Shown one piece after another: positions 35,024-43,739 of a stretch of DNA of 64,000 bases. The stretch comes from Candidatus Zipacnadum vermilionense. GTDB taxonomy: Bacteria; Armatimonadota; Zipacnadia; Zipacnadales; Zipacnadaceae. A model generated the notes under the pieces. That model was not told the DNA's origin. It saw nothing but the letters and a program-made list of their open reading frames with translations, and did no database searches. How positions within the stretch are numbered: the first letter of the stretch is position 1; each line of letters starts with the position of its first letter. The translations under genes were made by a program, and so were the position numbers. Location of the stretch: assembly GCA_029821755.1 (NCBI GenBank), contig JALGSV010000004.1, positions 62,001 through 126,000 on the forward strand, in the 5' to 3' direction.

Positions 35024-36088
35024 CTACATAGGTGTCGTCCGGGCATGCCGCGCCCTTCTCCCCGGCATGTCCGGGAAGGGCGCGTGCGGCTCGCGCTGGT
35101 ACCAGTAGCCCACCGACGATATGTCGTCCTCCAGGGGTTCGTACGCCCCCTGAGGCCACCAGCCCAGCGCCTGTATGGTGGCCTTGAACTCCTGGCGGAA
35201 GCGCACTGGGTCCAGGATGTGCCACCGGTACAGCCCGTGCTTGGGTACCTGCCCGGGCTCCCTCGACCACAGCGGATACCCCAGGAAGGGTGTGGAAAAG
35301 GTCTCTCCGAAGCCCCAGGCCCCGCCGAAGTAGTCCTCCGTCCCCGTGCCACAGTAGGTCGGGAACTCGGTGTCTCCGTCCAGGAAGAACTTGACCTCCC
35401 CTTCGCCCCACCAGCCATCGGAGAACTGCGTCCAGGCCAGGTAGGTCCCCACATACTGCCCGTCACCCCGCACCCCGTCCAGAATCACATGCTCCGGGTA
35501 CTCGCGGGTAGTAGTCGACCGCCGCCACTGTGCGTGGAAATAGCCCGCCTCCTCGGGGACCTCCCGCAGCGCATAGTCCACCTGGTAGAAGAATCCGCCG
35601 ATCTCTTCGGGTCGCTGGTTCTCGATGGTGATCTCGCAAGACCCGCGGAACGGCATCGGCCAGTAGGAGTTGAACCCTCCGCTGGGATTGACGGCGATCG
35701 GTAGCGAGTTGATGTTGCAGCGCAACTCGTGTCCGTTGCAGAAGAAGTCACCCAGCGGCACCTCCACCGACGCCGTCGCCTCCCCGTCCCACCGGACGCG
35801 CAACAGGCAATCGCGGTAACTTCCGGGGCTAGCGGTGATCCAGATGTGTTGAATGACCCCTGGCCCCTCAATGTCGGCCAGCGTCGTAGTGGACTCCGGA
35901 GGCAATGTAATGCACGGCTTGATCTTCCAGCCGCGCCCCAGCTCCCGCCCTGCACTGTTCTCGTCGGGCGCTTCCTTCGCCCCGCCGCCCCGCTCACCCC
36001 GCGGGTTCTCGGCGCTGATCGAGCGGCTCTCCGTTTCCTGCAATAGGGGCAAATCACTCAGGCCCTGGAACATAAGGGGTGTGCTCAT
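35024..36088 (-). CDS. DUF2961 / GH172 family glycoside hydrolase
   Basis: 354 residues, ATG 36088 with a GAAGGAGAA site. DUF2961 motifs are clear: TTTLADIEGPGVIQHIWIT, LRVRWDGEATASVEVPLGDFF, NSYWPMPFRGSCEITIEN, YQVDYALREVP, GEGEVKFFLDGDTEFPT and GTGTEDYFGGAWGFGE. GH172 members include difructose-dianhydride and D-/L-arabinofuranose-acting enzymes and usually form oligomers. The EDYFGGAW segment holds conserved acidic residues, probably catalytic. No signal peptide, so probably cytoplasmic. Pairing with a D-lyxose isomerase suggests that a furanose pentose or ketose is processed. Confidence 0.88.
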   Translation of the reverse strand: MSTPLMFQGLSDLPLLQETESRSISAENPRGERGGGAKEAPDENSAGRELGRGWKIKPCITLPPESTTTLADIEGPGVIQHIWITASPGSYRDCLLRVRWDGEATASVEVPLGDFFCNGHELRCNINSLPIAVNPSGGFNSYWPMPFRGSCEITIENQRPEEIGGFFYQVDYALREVPEEAGYFHAQWRRSTTTREYPEHVILDGVRGDGQYVGTYLAWTQFSDGWWGEGEVKFFLDGDTEFPTYCGTGTEDYFGGAWGFGETFSTPFLGYPLWSREPGQVPKHGLYRWHILDPVRFRQEFKATIQALGWWPQGAYEPLEDDISSVGYWYQREPHAPFPDMPGRRARHARTTPM

Positions 36089-36210
36089 GCGTTCTCCTTC
36101 TTGGTGGGGCGGCTTGGCGTATCCCGATGCGCAGGGCTAAGTAAGTCGCCGGCCTCAACCGTCCCAGGTTCCGCCTGCGTGCGCTCAAACCCTTCTTCAC
36201 GGTCCGGCTA

Positions 36211-36240
36211 TTGCGGAAACCGCCCCGCTCCTCGTATACT
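36211..36240 (+). promoter_or_regulatory. Sigma-70-type promoter for the thioredoxin-like membrane protein
   Basis: TTGCGG (36211-36216) and TATACT (36235-36240) separated by 18 bp, about 80 bp before the ATG at 36320. No competing signal in the region. Confidence 0.6.
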
Positions 36241-36319
36241 CGGAATGAGAATTGTTCTATGTTTGGGGAGCCCTCCGGGGCCTTCAGGGTTATCTTCCAA
36301 TAGGGGGAATGGTCTTTCC

Positions 36320-37648
36320 ATGCGGAGATTCGTCCTTGCCATCCTGATCCTGGCCGACCTGTTTCTGGCCGCCTCATCCCTCCTGGCGACGCCTCCCGCC
36401 CCGGTGCCCGGGCTCCCCGCTGCCGGCGCTCCACCCGCGGCAGCTCCTGCCTCGGGCGCTCCGGAAAAGCCGTCTTCTCCGGTCCTCGCGCGCGAGTTGC
36501 CCTCTGGTCCGCTCGACTTGTACATCTTCCACAATCCCGGCTGTTCCTTGTGCGAGAAGATTGTCGCCCTCAAGCCGGATATGGAGAAGTTGAGCCCTAA
36601 GTTGCGGGTTATCTCGGAGAACAACACTGTCGCCGGGTCGATAGAGAAGGCCCAGGAACTCCGAAAGGAGTCGAAGATCCAAGCGGAGATTTGGGGACCT
36701 TCCATCGCGATTTTCGTGGGCGACGGTTGGGCCACCACCGAGGGCGCGCACCTGTTGGCGTCAATACACCACGTGCTCAGGGACCGAGTCGAGGTCGAGG
36801 GACGTGCTTGGGCCGGCGACAGTCTGCAGGCTGTCAATGTCAAGCGGGACCGCATGCAGATACTGGGCGAGTTCCGGGCTATCAATCCCCGTGACCTGCT
36901 CCGCCAAGGCGCGATCAGTGGCCTCAACTTCCCCTTGCTGGCGGCGTGGTTCTGCTTGCTGGCTCTCTTGATCCTGGCGGGGCGGGGAGCCCGCCGTACC
37001 GCGGCCCTGGGACTTGGCTTTTGGGCAGGGGCCGTCCTGGCTCTCGCCGCCCATAGCTTGGGAGGGTCCGACTTCGTGCGGTCCAAGCTCCCCCCGGATT
37101 TCCTCTTCTGGGCCGCCCCTGCCGTCTACGCGATCCTGGCCGTGGCCGCCCTAGTCCTTGCCCGCCACTGGTGGCGCGCTTACCAGGCTGCTCCCGCCGC
37201 GGCACTCCCCCGGGCCGTGGAAGGGCCCGCCCCCGCCACTGAGCCCGCCGGAGAACCGGCGTCTGAGGGCACCTCCTTAGCCGGGCCTCGGCCCTTCGTG
37301 CGCCGTTTCGCCCTCAGTGGATTCCTCCTCGGAGGAATCCTGGTGTTTGCTGCCCTTATGCTCCGTCCCCCGCAGCAGATCGCGATCCTGGGCGAGGTCT
37401 GGGGCCTAGGGGACTTGCCGGGCCTGGTTGCGTCGTATCTCGGCTGTTTCCTGGCCACGGCCGCCTTTCTGCCGCTGCTTGTCGCTCTGGTCGCCTGGCT
37501 GGTGACGGCTCTCCCCACGGTGCGCCGGCACTTCGCCCAGCGCCCTGCGGAGCTGCCCTTCGCCGCCTTCCTGGCCTTCCTCATCATGGGCTGCTTCTTG
37601 CTGGCGCAGGTCGTCACAGTCGCTCTGGAGCGCCTGCCCGTGGGTTGA
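36320..37648 (+). CDS. Membrane protein with periplasmic thioredoxin-like domain
   Basis: 442 residues from ATG 36320 (AGGGGGA about 11 bases upstream; a leader in the same frame reaches 36101 but looks non-coding). A signal/TM segment (FVLAILILADLFLAASSLL) is followed by a Pro/Ala-rich linker and a thioredoxin-fold start (LDLYIFHNPGCSLCEKI) with a CSLC redox pair, then a segment to about 195. Four or five transmembrane helices follow (for example FPLLAAWFCLLALLILAG, AVYAILAVAALVLARHW, GFLLGGILVFAALML), interrupted by a Pro/Glu-rich loop. The domain order suggests a thiol-disulfide or electron-transfer role at the membrane. No close family was recognised. Confidence 0.7.
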   Translation: MRRFVLAILILADLFLAASSLLATPPAPVPGLPAAGAPPAAAPASGAPEKPSSPVLARELPSGPLDLYIFHNPGCSLCEKIVALKPDMEKLSPKLRVISENNTVAGSIEKAQELRKESKIQAEIWGPSIAIFVGDGWATTEGAHLLASIHHVLRDRVEVEGRAWAGDSLQAVNVKRDRMQILGEFRAINPRDLLRQGAISGLNFPLLAAWFCLLALLILAGRGARRTAALGLGFWAGAVLALAAHSLGGSDFVRSKLPPDFLFWAAPAVYAILAVAALVLARHWWRAYQAAPAAALPRAVEGPAPATEPAGEPASEGTSLAGPRPFVRRFALSGFLLGGILVFAALMLRPPQQIAILGEVWGLGDLPGLVASYLGCFLATAAFLPLLVALVAWLVTALPTVRRHFAQRPAELPFAAFLAFLIMGCFLLAQVVTVALERLPVG

Positions 37649-37671
37649 CGCTGCGCAGCGATTGTGATAAT
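37645..37671 (+). promoter_or_regulatory. Candidate promoter of the rpsB-tsf-pyrH operon
   Basis: TTGACG (37645-37650) with GATAAT (37666-37671), spacing 15, or TAATCT (37669-37674), spacing 18. It gives a leader of about 250 nt before rpsB. The upstream gene ends at 37648, overlapping the -35. Confidence 0.5.
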
Positions 37672-37801
37672 CTAATTCGCGGTGTGCGGCAAGAATCATC
37701 TGGCGAACTCCGCTTCGCCCTTTGGTGTGCGCATCCCGGTCCAGCCTCGCGGCGAGGGCTTTCCTGCGAGGCGGGCGGGGATGATTTTTGCCCTCGGCCG
37801 G

Positions 37802-37856
37802 CCGCTTCGGCGTCCCGCCGGCGCCTAATCCCAAAACCCATACAACGCCGAAGCGG
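37802..37856 (+). promoter_or_regulatory. Long-range hairpin in the rpsB leader
   Basis: CCGCTTCGGCGT (37802-37813) is a perfect 12-bp inverted repeat of ACGCCGAAGCGG (37845-37856), with a 31-base loop containing a CCCAAAACCC patch. It lies within the 283-bp gene-free leader of rpsB, ending 75 bases before the start codon, and is not followed by a T-run. A ribosomal-protein leader that senses S2 is plausible; it matches no motif I know. Confidence 0.45.
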
Positions 37857-37931
37857 GGAGGCCCCCTCCCCCTTGGTGTGCAGCCGGCCAGTCACGCCCT
37901 CGCCCGCCGGTCTGTGTAAGGAGCGACCACC

Positions 37932-38798
37932 GTGCCCGTAGTCTCCATGAAGGACCTCCTAGAAGCGGGTGTCCACTTTGGCCATCAGAGCCGCCGCTGG
38001 AACCCCAAGATGGCGCAGTACATCTACCACGAGCGCAATGGCATCTACATCATCGATCTGCACCAGAGCCTGCGCATGCTCGATGATGCTTACGAATTCG
38101 TCCGCAACATGGCCGCCGAGGGCGGCTCCTTGCTCTTCGTAGGCACCAAGCGCCAGGCTCAGTCGGCCGTCCAGGAAGCCGCCGACCGTTGTGGCATGCC
38201 CTACATCAATAACCGCTGGCTGGGTGGCATGCTCACCAACTTTGAGACCATGCGCACCCGCATCGCCCACATGGAGAAGTTGATTCGCCAGCGGGATGAG
38301 GGCGAGTGGGATCGCCTCTCCAAGAAGGAGGCCCTGTGGTTGTCCCGCGAGTTGGACAAGCTGCAGCGCGTCCTGGGGGGCATCCGCAACATGACCGTAC
38401 TGCCCAAGGCCATGTTCGCCGTGGACATCAAAGCTGAGGAGATCGGGGTCAGGGAAGCCAACAAGCTCAAGATCCCGGCTATCGCGGTCGTGGATACTAA
38501 CTGCGACCCGGACACGATCAACTATGTCATCCCCGGCAATGACGACGCCATCCGCGCCATTCGCCTGGTAACCTCCCGCATGGCCGACGCCGTCATTGAG
38601 GGCCGGCAGGAGTTCGAGAGCCGCCGGGCCGAGGCCGAGGCCATCGCCGAGGAAGGCGCCGCCGAGGGCCCCGCCGACATCCCCATCGAGGAGCGCGAAG
38701 TCCTGCGCTATGAGCCCGAGCGCCTCTTCGTAGGGACCGAGGGCGGGGACGACGAGGTCGCCGCCCAGTTCGTCGACCTCTTTGACAAGCCGGCGTAG
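37932..38798 (+). CDS. rpsB: 30S ribosomal protein S2
   Basis: 288 residues, GTG start with TAAGGAG 8-9 bases upstream. Family signatures are [48 protein letters not shown] and [25 protein letters not shown]. The C-terminal tail (residues 230-288) is an acidic extension (EERE, EGGDDEV) longer than in E. coli, as in many other phyla. First gene of the conserved rpsB-tsf-pyrH-frr-uppS order. Confidence 0.98.
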   Translation: MPVVSMKDLLEAGVHFGHQSRRWNPKMAQYIYHERNGIYIIDLHQSLRMLDDAYEFVRNMAAEGGSLLFVGTKRQAQSAVQEAADRCGMPYINNRWLGGMLTNFETMRTRIAHMEKLIRQRDEGEWDRLSKKEALWLSRELDKLQRVLGGIRNMTVLPKAMFAVDIKAEEIGVREANKLKIPAIAVVDTNCDPDTINYVIPGNDDAIRAIRLVTSRMADAVIEGRQEFESRRAEAEAIAEEGAAEGPADIPIEEREVLRYEPERLFVGTEGGDDEVAAQFVDLFDKPA

Positions 38799-38893
38799 TC
38801 GTGGGAGGGCTTTCCCTCCCCGCCGCGCGGCTGCCAAAGCGGGCGCTAGAGAGCCCGCGCCCCATGAGTTTCGGAAGAAGGACGAGTGTAGAT

Positions 38894-39499
38894 ATGAGTC
38901 GAGAGATCACCGCGCGAGAAGTCAGGGAACTTCGTGACAAAACCGGAGCCGGAGTCCTGGCCTGCAAGAAGGCGCTGGAGGAAGTTGACGGCGACATGGA
39001 AGAAGCCATCTCCCTGCTGCGCAAGAAGGGCGAGGAGATCGCCACCAAGCGTGGGGGGCGGGCCACCTCCTCCGGCATCGTCTTCTCCTATATTCACGCT
39101 GGCGACCAGGTCGGGGTCATGGTGGAGGTCAACTGCGAGAGCGACTTCGTCGCCCGCAACGAGGACTTCCGCCGTTTCGCCAAGGATGTGGCCATGCAGA
39201 TCACGGCCATGAACCCCAAGTGGGTCACCCGCGAGGACGTACCCGCGGAGGCCGTCGCCAGGGAGCGTGACATTCTGCTGGAGCAAGCCCGCGCCGAGGG
39301 TAAGCCGGAGCACATCATCGAGAAGATGGTCGAAGGTCGCCTGAACAAGTTCTACGAGATTCACTGCTTACTCGACCAGCCCTTCATCCGCGATGATAGC
39401 GTGACCATCCAGTCGCTACTCACCGACCTGGTCGCCCGCTCGGGGGAGAACGTTGTGGTGCGCCGCTTCTGTCGCTACCAGGTAGGGGAAGAAGATTGA
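38894..39499 (+). CDS. tsf: Elongation factor Ts
   Basis: 201 residues from ATG 38894 ([20 protein letters not shown]); the frame runs back to 38801, but that part is not EF-Ts-like. The N-terminal UBA-like domain with [14 protein letters not shown] is followed by a single core domain ([32 protein letters not shown]) and a C-terminal module. This is the short EF-Ts type (about 200 residues), not the 280-residue E. coli form. It exchanges nucleotide on EF-Tu. The stop overlaps the pyrH start. Confidence 0.97.
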   Translation: MSREITAREVRELRDKTGAGVLACKKALEEVDGDMEEAISLLRKKGEEIATKRGGRATSSGIVFSYIHAGDQVGVMVEVNCESDFVARNEDFRRFAKDVAMQITAMNPKWVTREDVPAEAVARERDILLEQARAEGKPEHIIEKMVEGRLNKFYEIHCLLDQPFIRDDSVTIQSLLTDLVARSGENVVVRRFCRYQVGEED

Positions 39500-40242
39500 C
39501 CGAGTCCGCCGGCCTAGGCCAGTTTCGCAGAGTCCTGCTCAAGCTCAGCGGCGAGTGTTTCCGCGGGCAGCTTGAGTTTGGCTTGGAGGCGAAGACGGTA
39601 GACCGCATCGCCGGCGAGGTCCGTGAGGCCCTGGCGAACGATCTGGAGATCGCTATCGTCGTGGGTGGTGGAAACATCTGGCGAGGGCAGGAGGCGGCGG
39701 ACCAGGGGATGGACCGCGCCGCCGCGGACTATGCCGGGATGATCGCCACCGTCATCAACGCCCTACGCCTACAGGACTCCCTGGAGAAGCTCGACGTGGC
39801 GACTCGCGTGCAAACGGCCATCGAGATGCGTGAGGTCGCCGAGCCCTTCATCCGCCGTCGCGCCATCCGGCACCTGGAGAAGGGGCGCGTCGTGATCTTT
39901 GCCGGCGGGACCGGCAATCCCTTCTTCACCACCGACACCGCCGCCGTCCTGCGTGCGAACGAGATCGGCGCCGAGGTCATCATCAAGGCGACCAACGTGG
40001 ACGGCGTCTATGATAGGGACCCGCGCCACCATCCCGAGGCTAAGCTATACGACCGTCTCACCTACCTGGAAATCCTTAGCCAGGGCTTGAAGGTAATGGA
40101 CTCTACCGCCATCAGCCTGAGCATGGATACCGATCTGCCCATCATCGTCTTCAACGTGACGGAGCCGGGCAACATCGTGCGTGTCCTGCGCGGCGACCGC
40201 ATCGGTAGCATTGTCAGCGGCAGCAGCCCGCCGGAAGCCTAG
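39496..40242 (+). CDS. pyrH: Uridylate kinase (UMP kinase)
   Basis: 248 residues from TTG 39496, overlapping the tsf stop (TTGA), with AGGGGAAG just upstream. An amino-acid-kinase-fold enzyme converting UMP to UDP. Motifs are [77 protein letters not shown] and [11 protein letters not shown]. Length is normal. The TTG start is the only one compatible with the conserved N-terminus. Confidence 0.97.
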   Translation: MTESAGLGQFRRVLLKLSGECFRGQLEFGLEAKTVDRIAGEVREALANDLEIAIVVGGGNIWRGQEAADQGMDRAAADYAGMIATVINALRLQDSLEKLDVATRVQTAIEMREVAEPFIRRRAIRHLEKGRVVIFAGGTGNPFFTTDTAAVLRANEIGAEVIIKATNVDGVYDRDPRHHPEAKLYDRLTYLEILSQGLKVMDSTAISLSMDTDLPIIVFNVTEPGNIVRVLRGDRIGSIVSGSSPPEA

Positions 40243-40399
40243 TCCCCGTGGGCCGGGCTTGCTACCCCCGCCCGGGGCAGGTGTGCCGACGGGAGGGCGA
40301 GTTACCAGTTGCGTAGGGGTGGATACTGCGCAGTCTTCGGCGCAATGCTGGCCCCCACGCTCCAAAGCGCACTACGCGGAACCGGGAGGAATCAACCAC

Positions 40400-40954
40400 A
40401 TGGACCGCCTTCTATCCGAGGAGAAGAAGCGCATGCAAGCCAGCATCGAGGTCTTCCAGAAGGAGCTGGAGACCATCCGCACCGGTGTCGCCACCCCCGC
40501 CTTGCTCAACCACGTGCGCGTGGAGGTGTACGGTGACCGGCTACCTCTCAACCAGGTAGCCACGGTCGGCGCCACCGAGGGGCGACTGCTCGTCATCACT
40601 CCCTGGGACCGTAGCGTCGTCCCCGCTATTGAGAAAGCCATTCTCACCTCCGACCTCGGCTTGACCCCCAACAGCGACGGTCATGTCATCCGCCTGCAGA
40701 TCCCCAGCCTCACCGAGGAGCGCCGCCACGAACTGGCCAAGCAGGTCTCCCGGAAGGCCGAGGAGGCCCGGGTCGCCATCCGCAACATTCGCCGCGATAC
40801 CATTGCCGGTTTCGAGAAGAAGGAGAAAGCGGAGGGCCTGTCGGAGGACGAGGTGAAGAAGGGCAAGAAGGAAGTCCAGAAGGCGACGGACCAACACATC
40901 GAGAAGATCGATGCCATTGCGGGGGACAAGATCGAGGAGATCACCACGCTGTGA
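40400..40954 (+). CDS. frr: Ribosome recycling factor
   Basis: 184 residues from ATG 40400 with GGGAGGA upstream; the 157-bp gap after pyrH holds no gene. Signatures are FQKELETIRTGVATPALLNHVRVEVYG, LPLNQVATVGATEGRLLVITPWD, LGLTPNSDGHVIRLQIPSLTEERR and the C-terminal ATDQHIEKIDAIAGDKIEEI. It releases ribosomes after termination together with EF-G. Its stop overlaps the next small gene. Confidence 0.97.
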   Translation: MDRLLSEEKKRMQASIEVFQKELETIRTGVATPALLNHVRVEVYGDRLPLNQVATVGATEGRLLVITPWDRSVVPAIEKAILTSDLGLTPNSDGHVIRLQIPSLTEERRHELAKQVSRKAEEARVAIRNIRRDTIAGFEKKEKAEGLSEDEVKKGKKEVQKATDQHIEKIDAIAGDKIEEITTL

Positions 40955-41181
40955 CCGACTCCCCGCCCGAAGTAGTGGGGTTGCCTCTGTCGGAGGCGGA
41001 GCAAGTCCTGACACTCGCCGGCGCAACCTACGAGGTGCGCCTCACCGCCCCCCGCCGCTTTGGCCCCGGCGTCGCCGAGACCTCTGAGGAACCGCGCGTC
41101 ATCGAACAGCGTCCCAGCGGCGCCGGCCTTCTCCTCATCGCTGCCCTACCTCTCGCGCTCCCCTCGGACGGGGCCGCCTGA
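40951..41181 (+). CDS. Small PASTA-like protein between frr and uppS
   Basis: 76 residues, GTG start overlapping the frr stop (GTGA), so translationally coupled. The sequence VVGLPLSEAEQVLTLAGATYEVRLTAPR ... RVIEQRPSGAGLLLIAAL follows the PASTA pattern (V-x-G-x-x-x-x-x-A-x-x-x-L-x-x-A-G ... V-x-x-Q-x-P-x-x-G). A lone PASTA-like unit without kinase or penicillin-binding domain is unusual. No signal peptide. The position in a translation/undecaprenyl operon hints at a cell-wall or ribosome link, but function is unknown. Confidence 0.65.
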   Translation: MTDSPPEVVGLPLSEAEQVLTLAGATYEVRLTAPRRFGPGVAETSEEPRVIEQRPSGAGLLLIAALPLALPSDGAA

Positions 41182-41230
41182 CGCTCGCCCCGCTCTTCAC
41201 TTGCCACTTTTCGTTTCCCCTCCCAACGGG

Positions 41231-41236
41231 TATAAT
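41231..41236 (+). promoter_or_regulatory. -10 element upstream of uppS
   Basis: Perfect TATAAT in an otherwise GC-rich gap, 51 bp before the uppS start. No good -35 at 16-18 bp (TTGCCA at 41201 is 24 bp away). It may give uppS its own transcript. Confidence 0.5.
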
Positions 41237-41286
41237 ATCCCCGGTGCCGTCTCTAGTCCGGCGACCCCCCAGGAAGTGAACGCGTC

Positions 41287-42033
41287 TTGTCTCCCGCTGA
41301 ACTCAACGGTCTGGACCTTCCGCAGCACATAGCCATCATTATGGACGGCAACGGTCGCTGGGCTCAGCAGCGCGGCCTACCTCGTCTGCAGGGCCACTAC
41401 GAGGGCCGCAAGGCCACCCCGCGCGTCGTAGAGGCCTGCGTCAACTGGAAGATCCCCTTCCTCTCCGTCTATGCGTTCAGTGTCGAGAACTGGCGGCGCC
41501 CGTTGGAGGAGGTCGAGGGGGTGCTGGATTTGATAGCCGCGGCTATGGAAGAGGAACTGGATGACCTGCTCCAAAATGACGTTCGTCTGGTCGCCAGCGG
41601 CCGACTCGGTGAGTTGCCCGAAGAATTCCAGGAGGTCATCGCGCGCGTGCAGCGTCGCACAGCTGCCAACCAGGGCTTGGTCCTCAACCTGATCATCAAC
41701 TATGGCGGACGTGCCGAGATCGTGGACGCCGCCCGCCGCTTCGCCCAGCGCGTTCAGGCCGGTGAACTGTCGCCCGATGCCTTGACGGAGCAAACCTTTC
41801 AGGAGTACCTTTACACGCCGGGACTACCGGATCCCGACCTCGTCATCCGGCCCGGCGGGGAACAACGCCTCAGCAACTTCCTACTCTGGGAGACCGCCTA
41901 CTCGGAACTAGTCTACCAGGACGTGCTCTGGCCCGATTACGACGAGGAGCACCTGCTGGAGGCGATTCGCGAGTACAGCCATCGCCAGCGGCGCTTCGGG
42001 GCCGTTACGGATACCGATGCCGGGGACGGGTAG
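41287..42033 (+). CDS. uppS: Isoprenyl transferase (undecaprenyl diphosphate synthase)
   Basis: 248 residues from TTG 41287 (CAGGAAG about 11 bases upstream). It makes the C55 lipid carrier for peptidoglycan and other envelope glycans from FPP and IPP. Motifs are HIAIIMDGNGRWAQQRG with catalytic Asp20, GHYEGRK, VYAFSVENWRRPLEEV and the C-terminal DPDLVIRPGGEQRLSNFLLWETAYSEL. In most homologues the third motif reads YAFSTENW; the Thr to Val change is minor. Confidence 0.96.
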   Translation: MSPAELNGLDLPQHIAIIMDGNGRWAQQRGLPRLQGHYEGRKATPRVVEACVNWKIPFLSVYAFSVENWRRPLEEVEGVLDLIAAAMEEELDDLLQNDVRLVASGRLGELPEEFQEVIARVQRRTAANQGLVLNLIINYGGRAEIVDAARRFAQRVQAGELSPDALTEQTFQEYLYTPGLPDPDLVIRPGGEQRLSNFLLWETAYSELVYQDVLWPDYDEEHLLEAIREYSHRQRRFGAVTDTDAGDG

Positions 42034-42102
42034 GCTTCCCCCGGTCGAGTCAGTGTGGGGGGCTCTTTTGCCCCACCAAGCCTTTAGGAGGGAGACGTAC
42101 AC

Positions 42103-42600
42103 ATGCCACGTTACCGCACCCATCTGTTGCTGTCGTTGCTTACCGCGTTCCTGTTGGTCGGCACCCTCGCTGCAAATGCCGAGATAGTCATCTACCGCGG
42201 TGATGACGACCTCCCCAAAGCGGGGAACCTCCCGCCCGCGACTGCCGGGCAGATCAAGGTCAATGACTGCCTGGTCTTCGACCTCCCCGGCGGCGGAGGC
42301 GGCGTCCCGCTAGCCGTACGCGCGGAGATCCTCGACACTCGCATTACCGAGATTCTTTCCTCGGGCCACGTTGGCCCCATCTTTGTCGGCGATGTCCGCG
42401 GCAAGCCCACCATTTGGGTCGACAACTGGCGGCTCATCACGGTCTACCCGGAGGATGCGGCGGCCAAGGGCATGACCATGCTGGATCTGGCCCACGCCTG
42501 GGCCGAGCGTGTGCGTGTGATGCTGTTGAAATGCAGCCCGGCTGTCGGTCCTTCCTTGGAGGAGACCCAGGCGGGCGTCCCTGCGCCACCCGCCTCGTAG
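42103..42600 (+). CDS. Small secreted protein of unknown function
   Basis: 165 residues, ATG 42103 with TAGGAGGGAG upstream. A signal peptide (LLLSLLTAFLLVGTLAANA) is followed by EIVIYRGDDDLPKAG, VRAEILDTRITEILSSGHVGPIFVGDVRGKPTIWVDNWRL and LDLAHAWAERVRVML. The last parts resemble the substrate-contact region of septal-ring/RlpA-like or LysM-adjacent proteins only loosely; I assign no family. It lies between uppS and thiL, probably in the same transcript. Confidence 0.7.
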   Translation: MPRYRTHLLLSLLTAFLLVGTLAANAEIVIYRGDDDLPKAGNLPPATAGQIKVNDCLVFDLPGGGGGVPLAVRAEILDTRITEILSSGHVGPIFVGDVRGKPTIWVDNWRLITVYPEDAAAKGMTMLDLAHAWAERVRVMLLKCSPAVGPSLEETQAGVPAPPAS

Positions 42601-42628
42601 CCCGCGTGAGGCGGGGGAGAGGTGACCG

Positions 42629-43618
42629 GTGCGTCTGGACGAACTTGGTGAATTCGGCTTCCTAGCGCGTGTGCAGGCTGCTCTGCCCCGCGGCGCGCCC
42701 GGCGTACTTCTGGGCAGCGGCGACGACGCCGCTGTCCTGGTATGTGGGGACAACTATCTCCTCGTTAGTACCGACGCAATGGTGGAGGGCCGCCACTTCC
42801 GCCGCGAGTGGCTCGCCCCCGCGGAGATAGGGGAGAGGGCGGCTCGAGCGGCCCTCAGCGATCTCGCCGCGATGGGCGGCGTTGCGCGTGGGCTGTTTGC
42901 CTCGGTCGCCTTCCCGCCTGACACCGATGTAGCCGACGCTGAGGCGCTGGCGCGGGGTCTGGAGACCGGGGCCGTTGCCGGCGGAGCGCATCTGCTGGGC
43001 GGCGACTTGATCGCCTCCCCGGGCCCCCTGTTCCTGGATGTCACGGTCATCGGCGAGGCCACAGCAGTCTGGCCCCGCGGCGGGACGCAGCCCGGCGAGC
43101 TTCTGCTGGTCTCAGGTGAGCTGGGCCGTAGCGCCAGTGCGCTGGCCCTGCTCGCCAGCGGCGTATCCGTCGCCAATCTCCGGATAGATCTCCGCGAGCG
43201 CTTTCTCCGCCCTCAGCCCGCCTTCGACCTCGTCGCCGCCCTGCAGCCGCTGCAGGTGGTCACTGCCGCCCTGGACCTCTCCGACGGACTCCTGGCCGAT
43301 CTGGGACACCTCGCGGAGTCCAGCGGCGTTCAGCTTCGCGTCAATGCTCCCGCGGTCCCCGTCGCGGCGGCCGCCCGCCAGACCGCCGCCAATCTTGGTC
43401 GAGAGGCTCTTCCACTCGCCCTCGCCAGCGGCGAGGAATACGAACTGGCCTTCACCATCCCGCGGGAGTCTCTGGAGGCAGTACAGCAAGCCGTGGTGCA
43501 AGGCGGAGCGCGACCGGTAACGGTCATCGGGGAAGTCGTGTCGGGAAGCGGGATAGTTGTCGAGGGAGCGGACCTGCCCCGGACGGCGGGCTGGGATCAT
43601 TTCGGGGATGCGCCCTAG
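42629..43618 (+). CDS. thiL: Thiamine-monophosphate kinase
   Basis: 329 residues, GTG 42629 with GAGAGGTG upstream. It phosphorylates TMP to the cofactor thiamine diphosphate. AIR-synthetase-type signatures are LGEFGFLARV, GSGDDAAVL, LLVSTDAMVEGRHF, ARAALSDLAAMGG, GGDLIASPGPLFLDVTVIGE, LDLSDGLLADLGHLAESSG and ASGEEYELAFTI. Length is normal. The only thiamine gene in the window; its cofactor serves transketolase, among others. Confidence 0.96.
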   Translation: MRLDELGEFGFLARVQAALPRGAPGVLLGSGDDAAVLVCGDNYLLVSTDAMVEGRHFRREWLAPAEIGERAARAALSDLAAMGGVARGLFASVAFPPDTDVADAEALARGLETGAVAGGAHLLGGDLIASPGPLFLDVTVIGEATAVWPRGGTQPGELLLVSGELGRSASALALLASGVSVANLRIDLRERFLRPQPAFDLVAALQPLQVVTAALDLSDGLLADLGHLAESSGVQLRVNAPAVPVAAAARQTAANLGREALPLALASGEEYELAFTIPRESLEAVQQAVVQGGARPVTVIGEVVSGSGIVVEGADLPRTAGWDHFGDAP

Positions 43619-43637
43619 TGGAGGGGCCAAATACGAA

Positions 43638-43658
43638 CGCCGCTCGGAATGAGCGGCG
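43638..43658. terminator. Hairpin after thiL
   Basis: CGCCGCTC-GGAAT-GAGCGGCG, a perfect 8-bp stem 20 bp after the thiL stop. The same arms occur in the hairpin at 58994-59013. Confidence 0.55.
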
Positions 43659-43698
43659 CAAAGTATCCGACCCACTTTGCCGTTTCTCTTGGACACCC

Positions 43699-43724
43699 CC
43701 CTCCTGCAAGTAGCAGGGGTGAGG
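43699..43724. repeat. GC-rich palindromic element between convergent genes
   Basis: CTCCTGC-AAGTA-GCAGGGG hairpin (43701-43719) flanked by C- and G-runs. Its left part CCCTCCTGCAAG (43699-43710) is identical to 31967-31978, and its tail GGTGAGG recurs at 62328-62334. It probably serves as the transcription end of the PEGA gene. Confidence 0.5.
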
Positions 43725-43739
43725 GGGGGGTGAGGCTCC

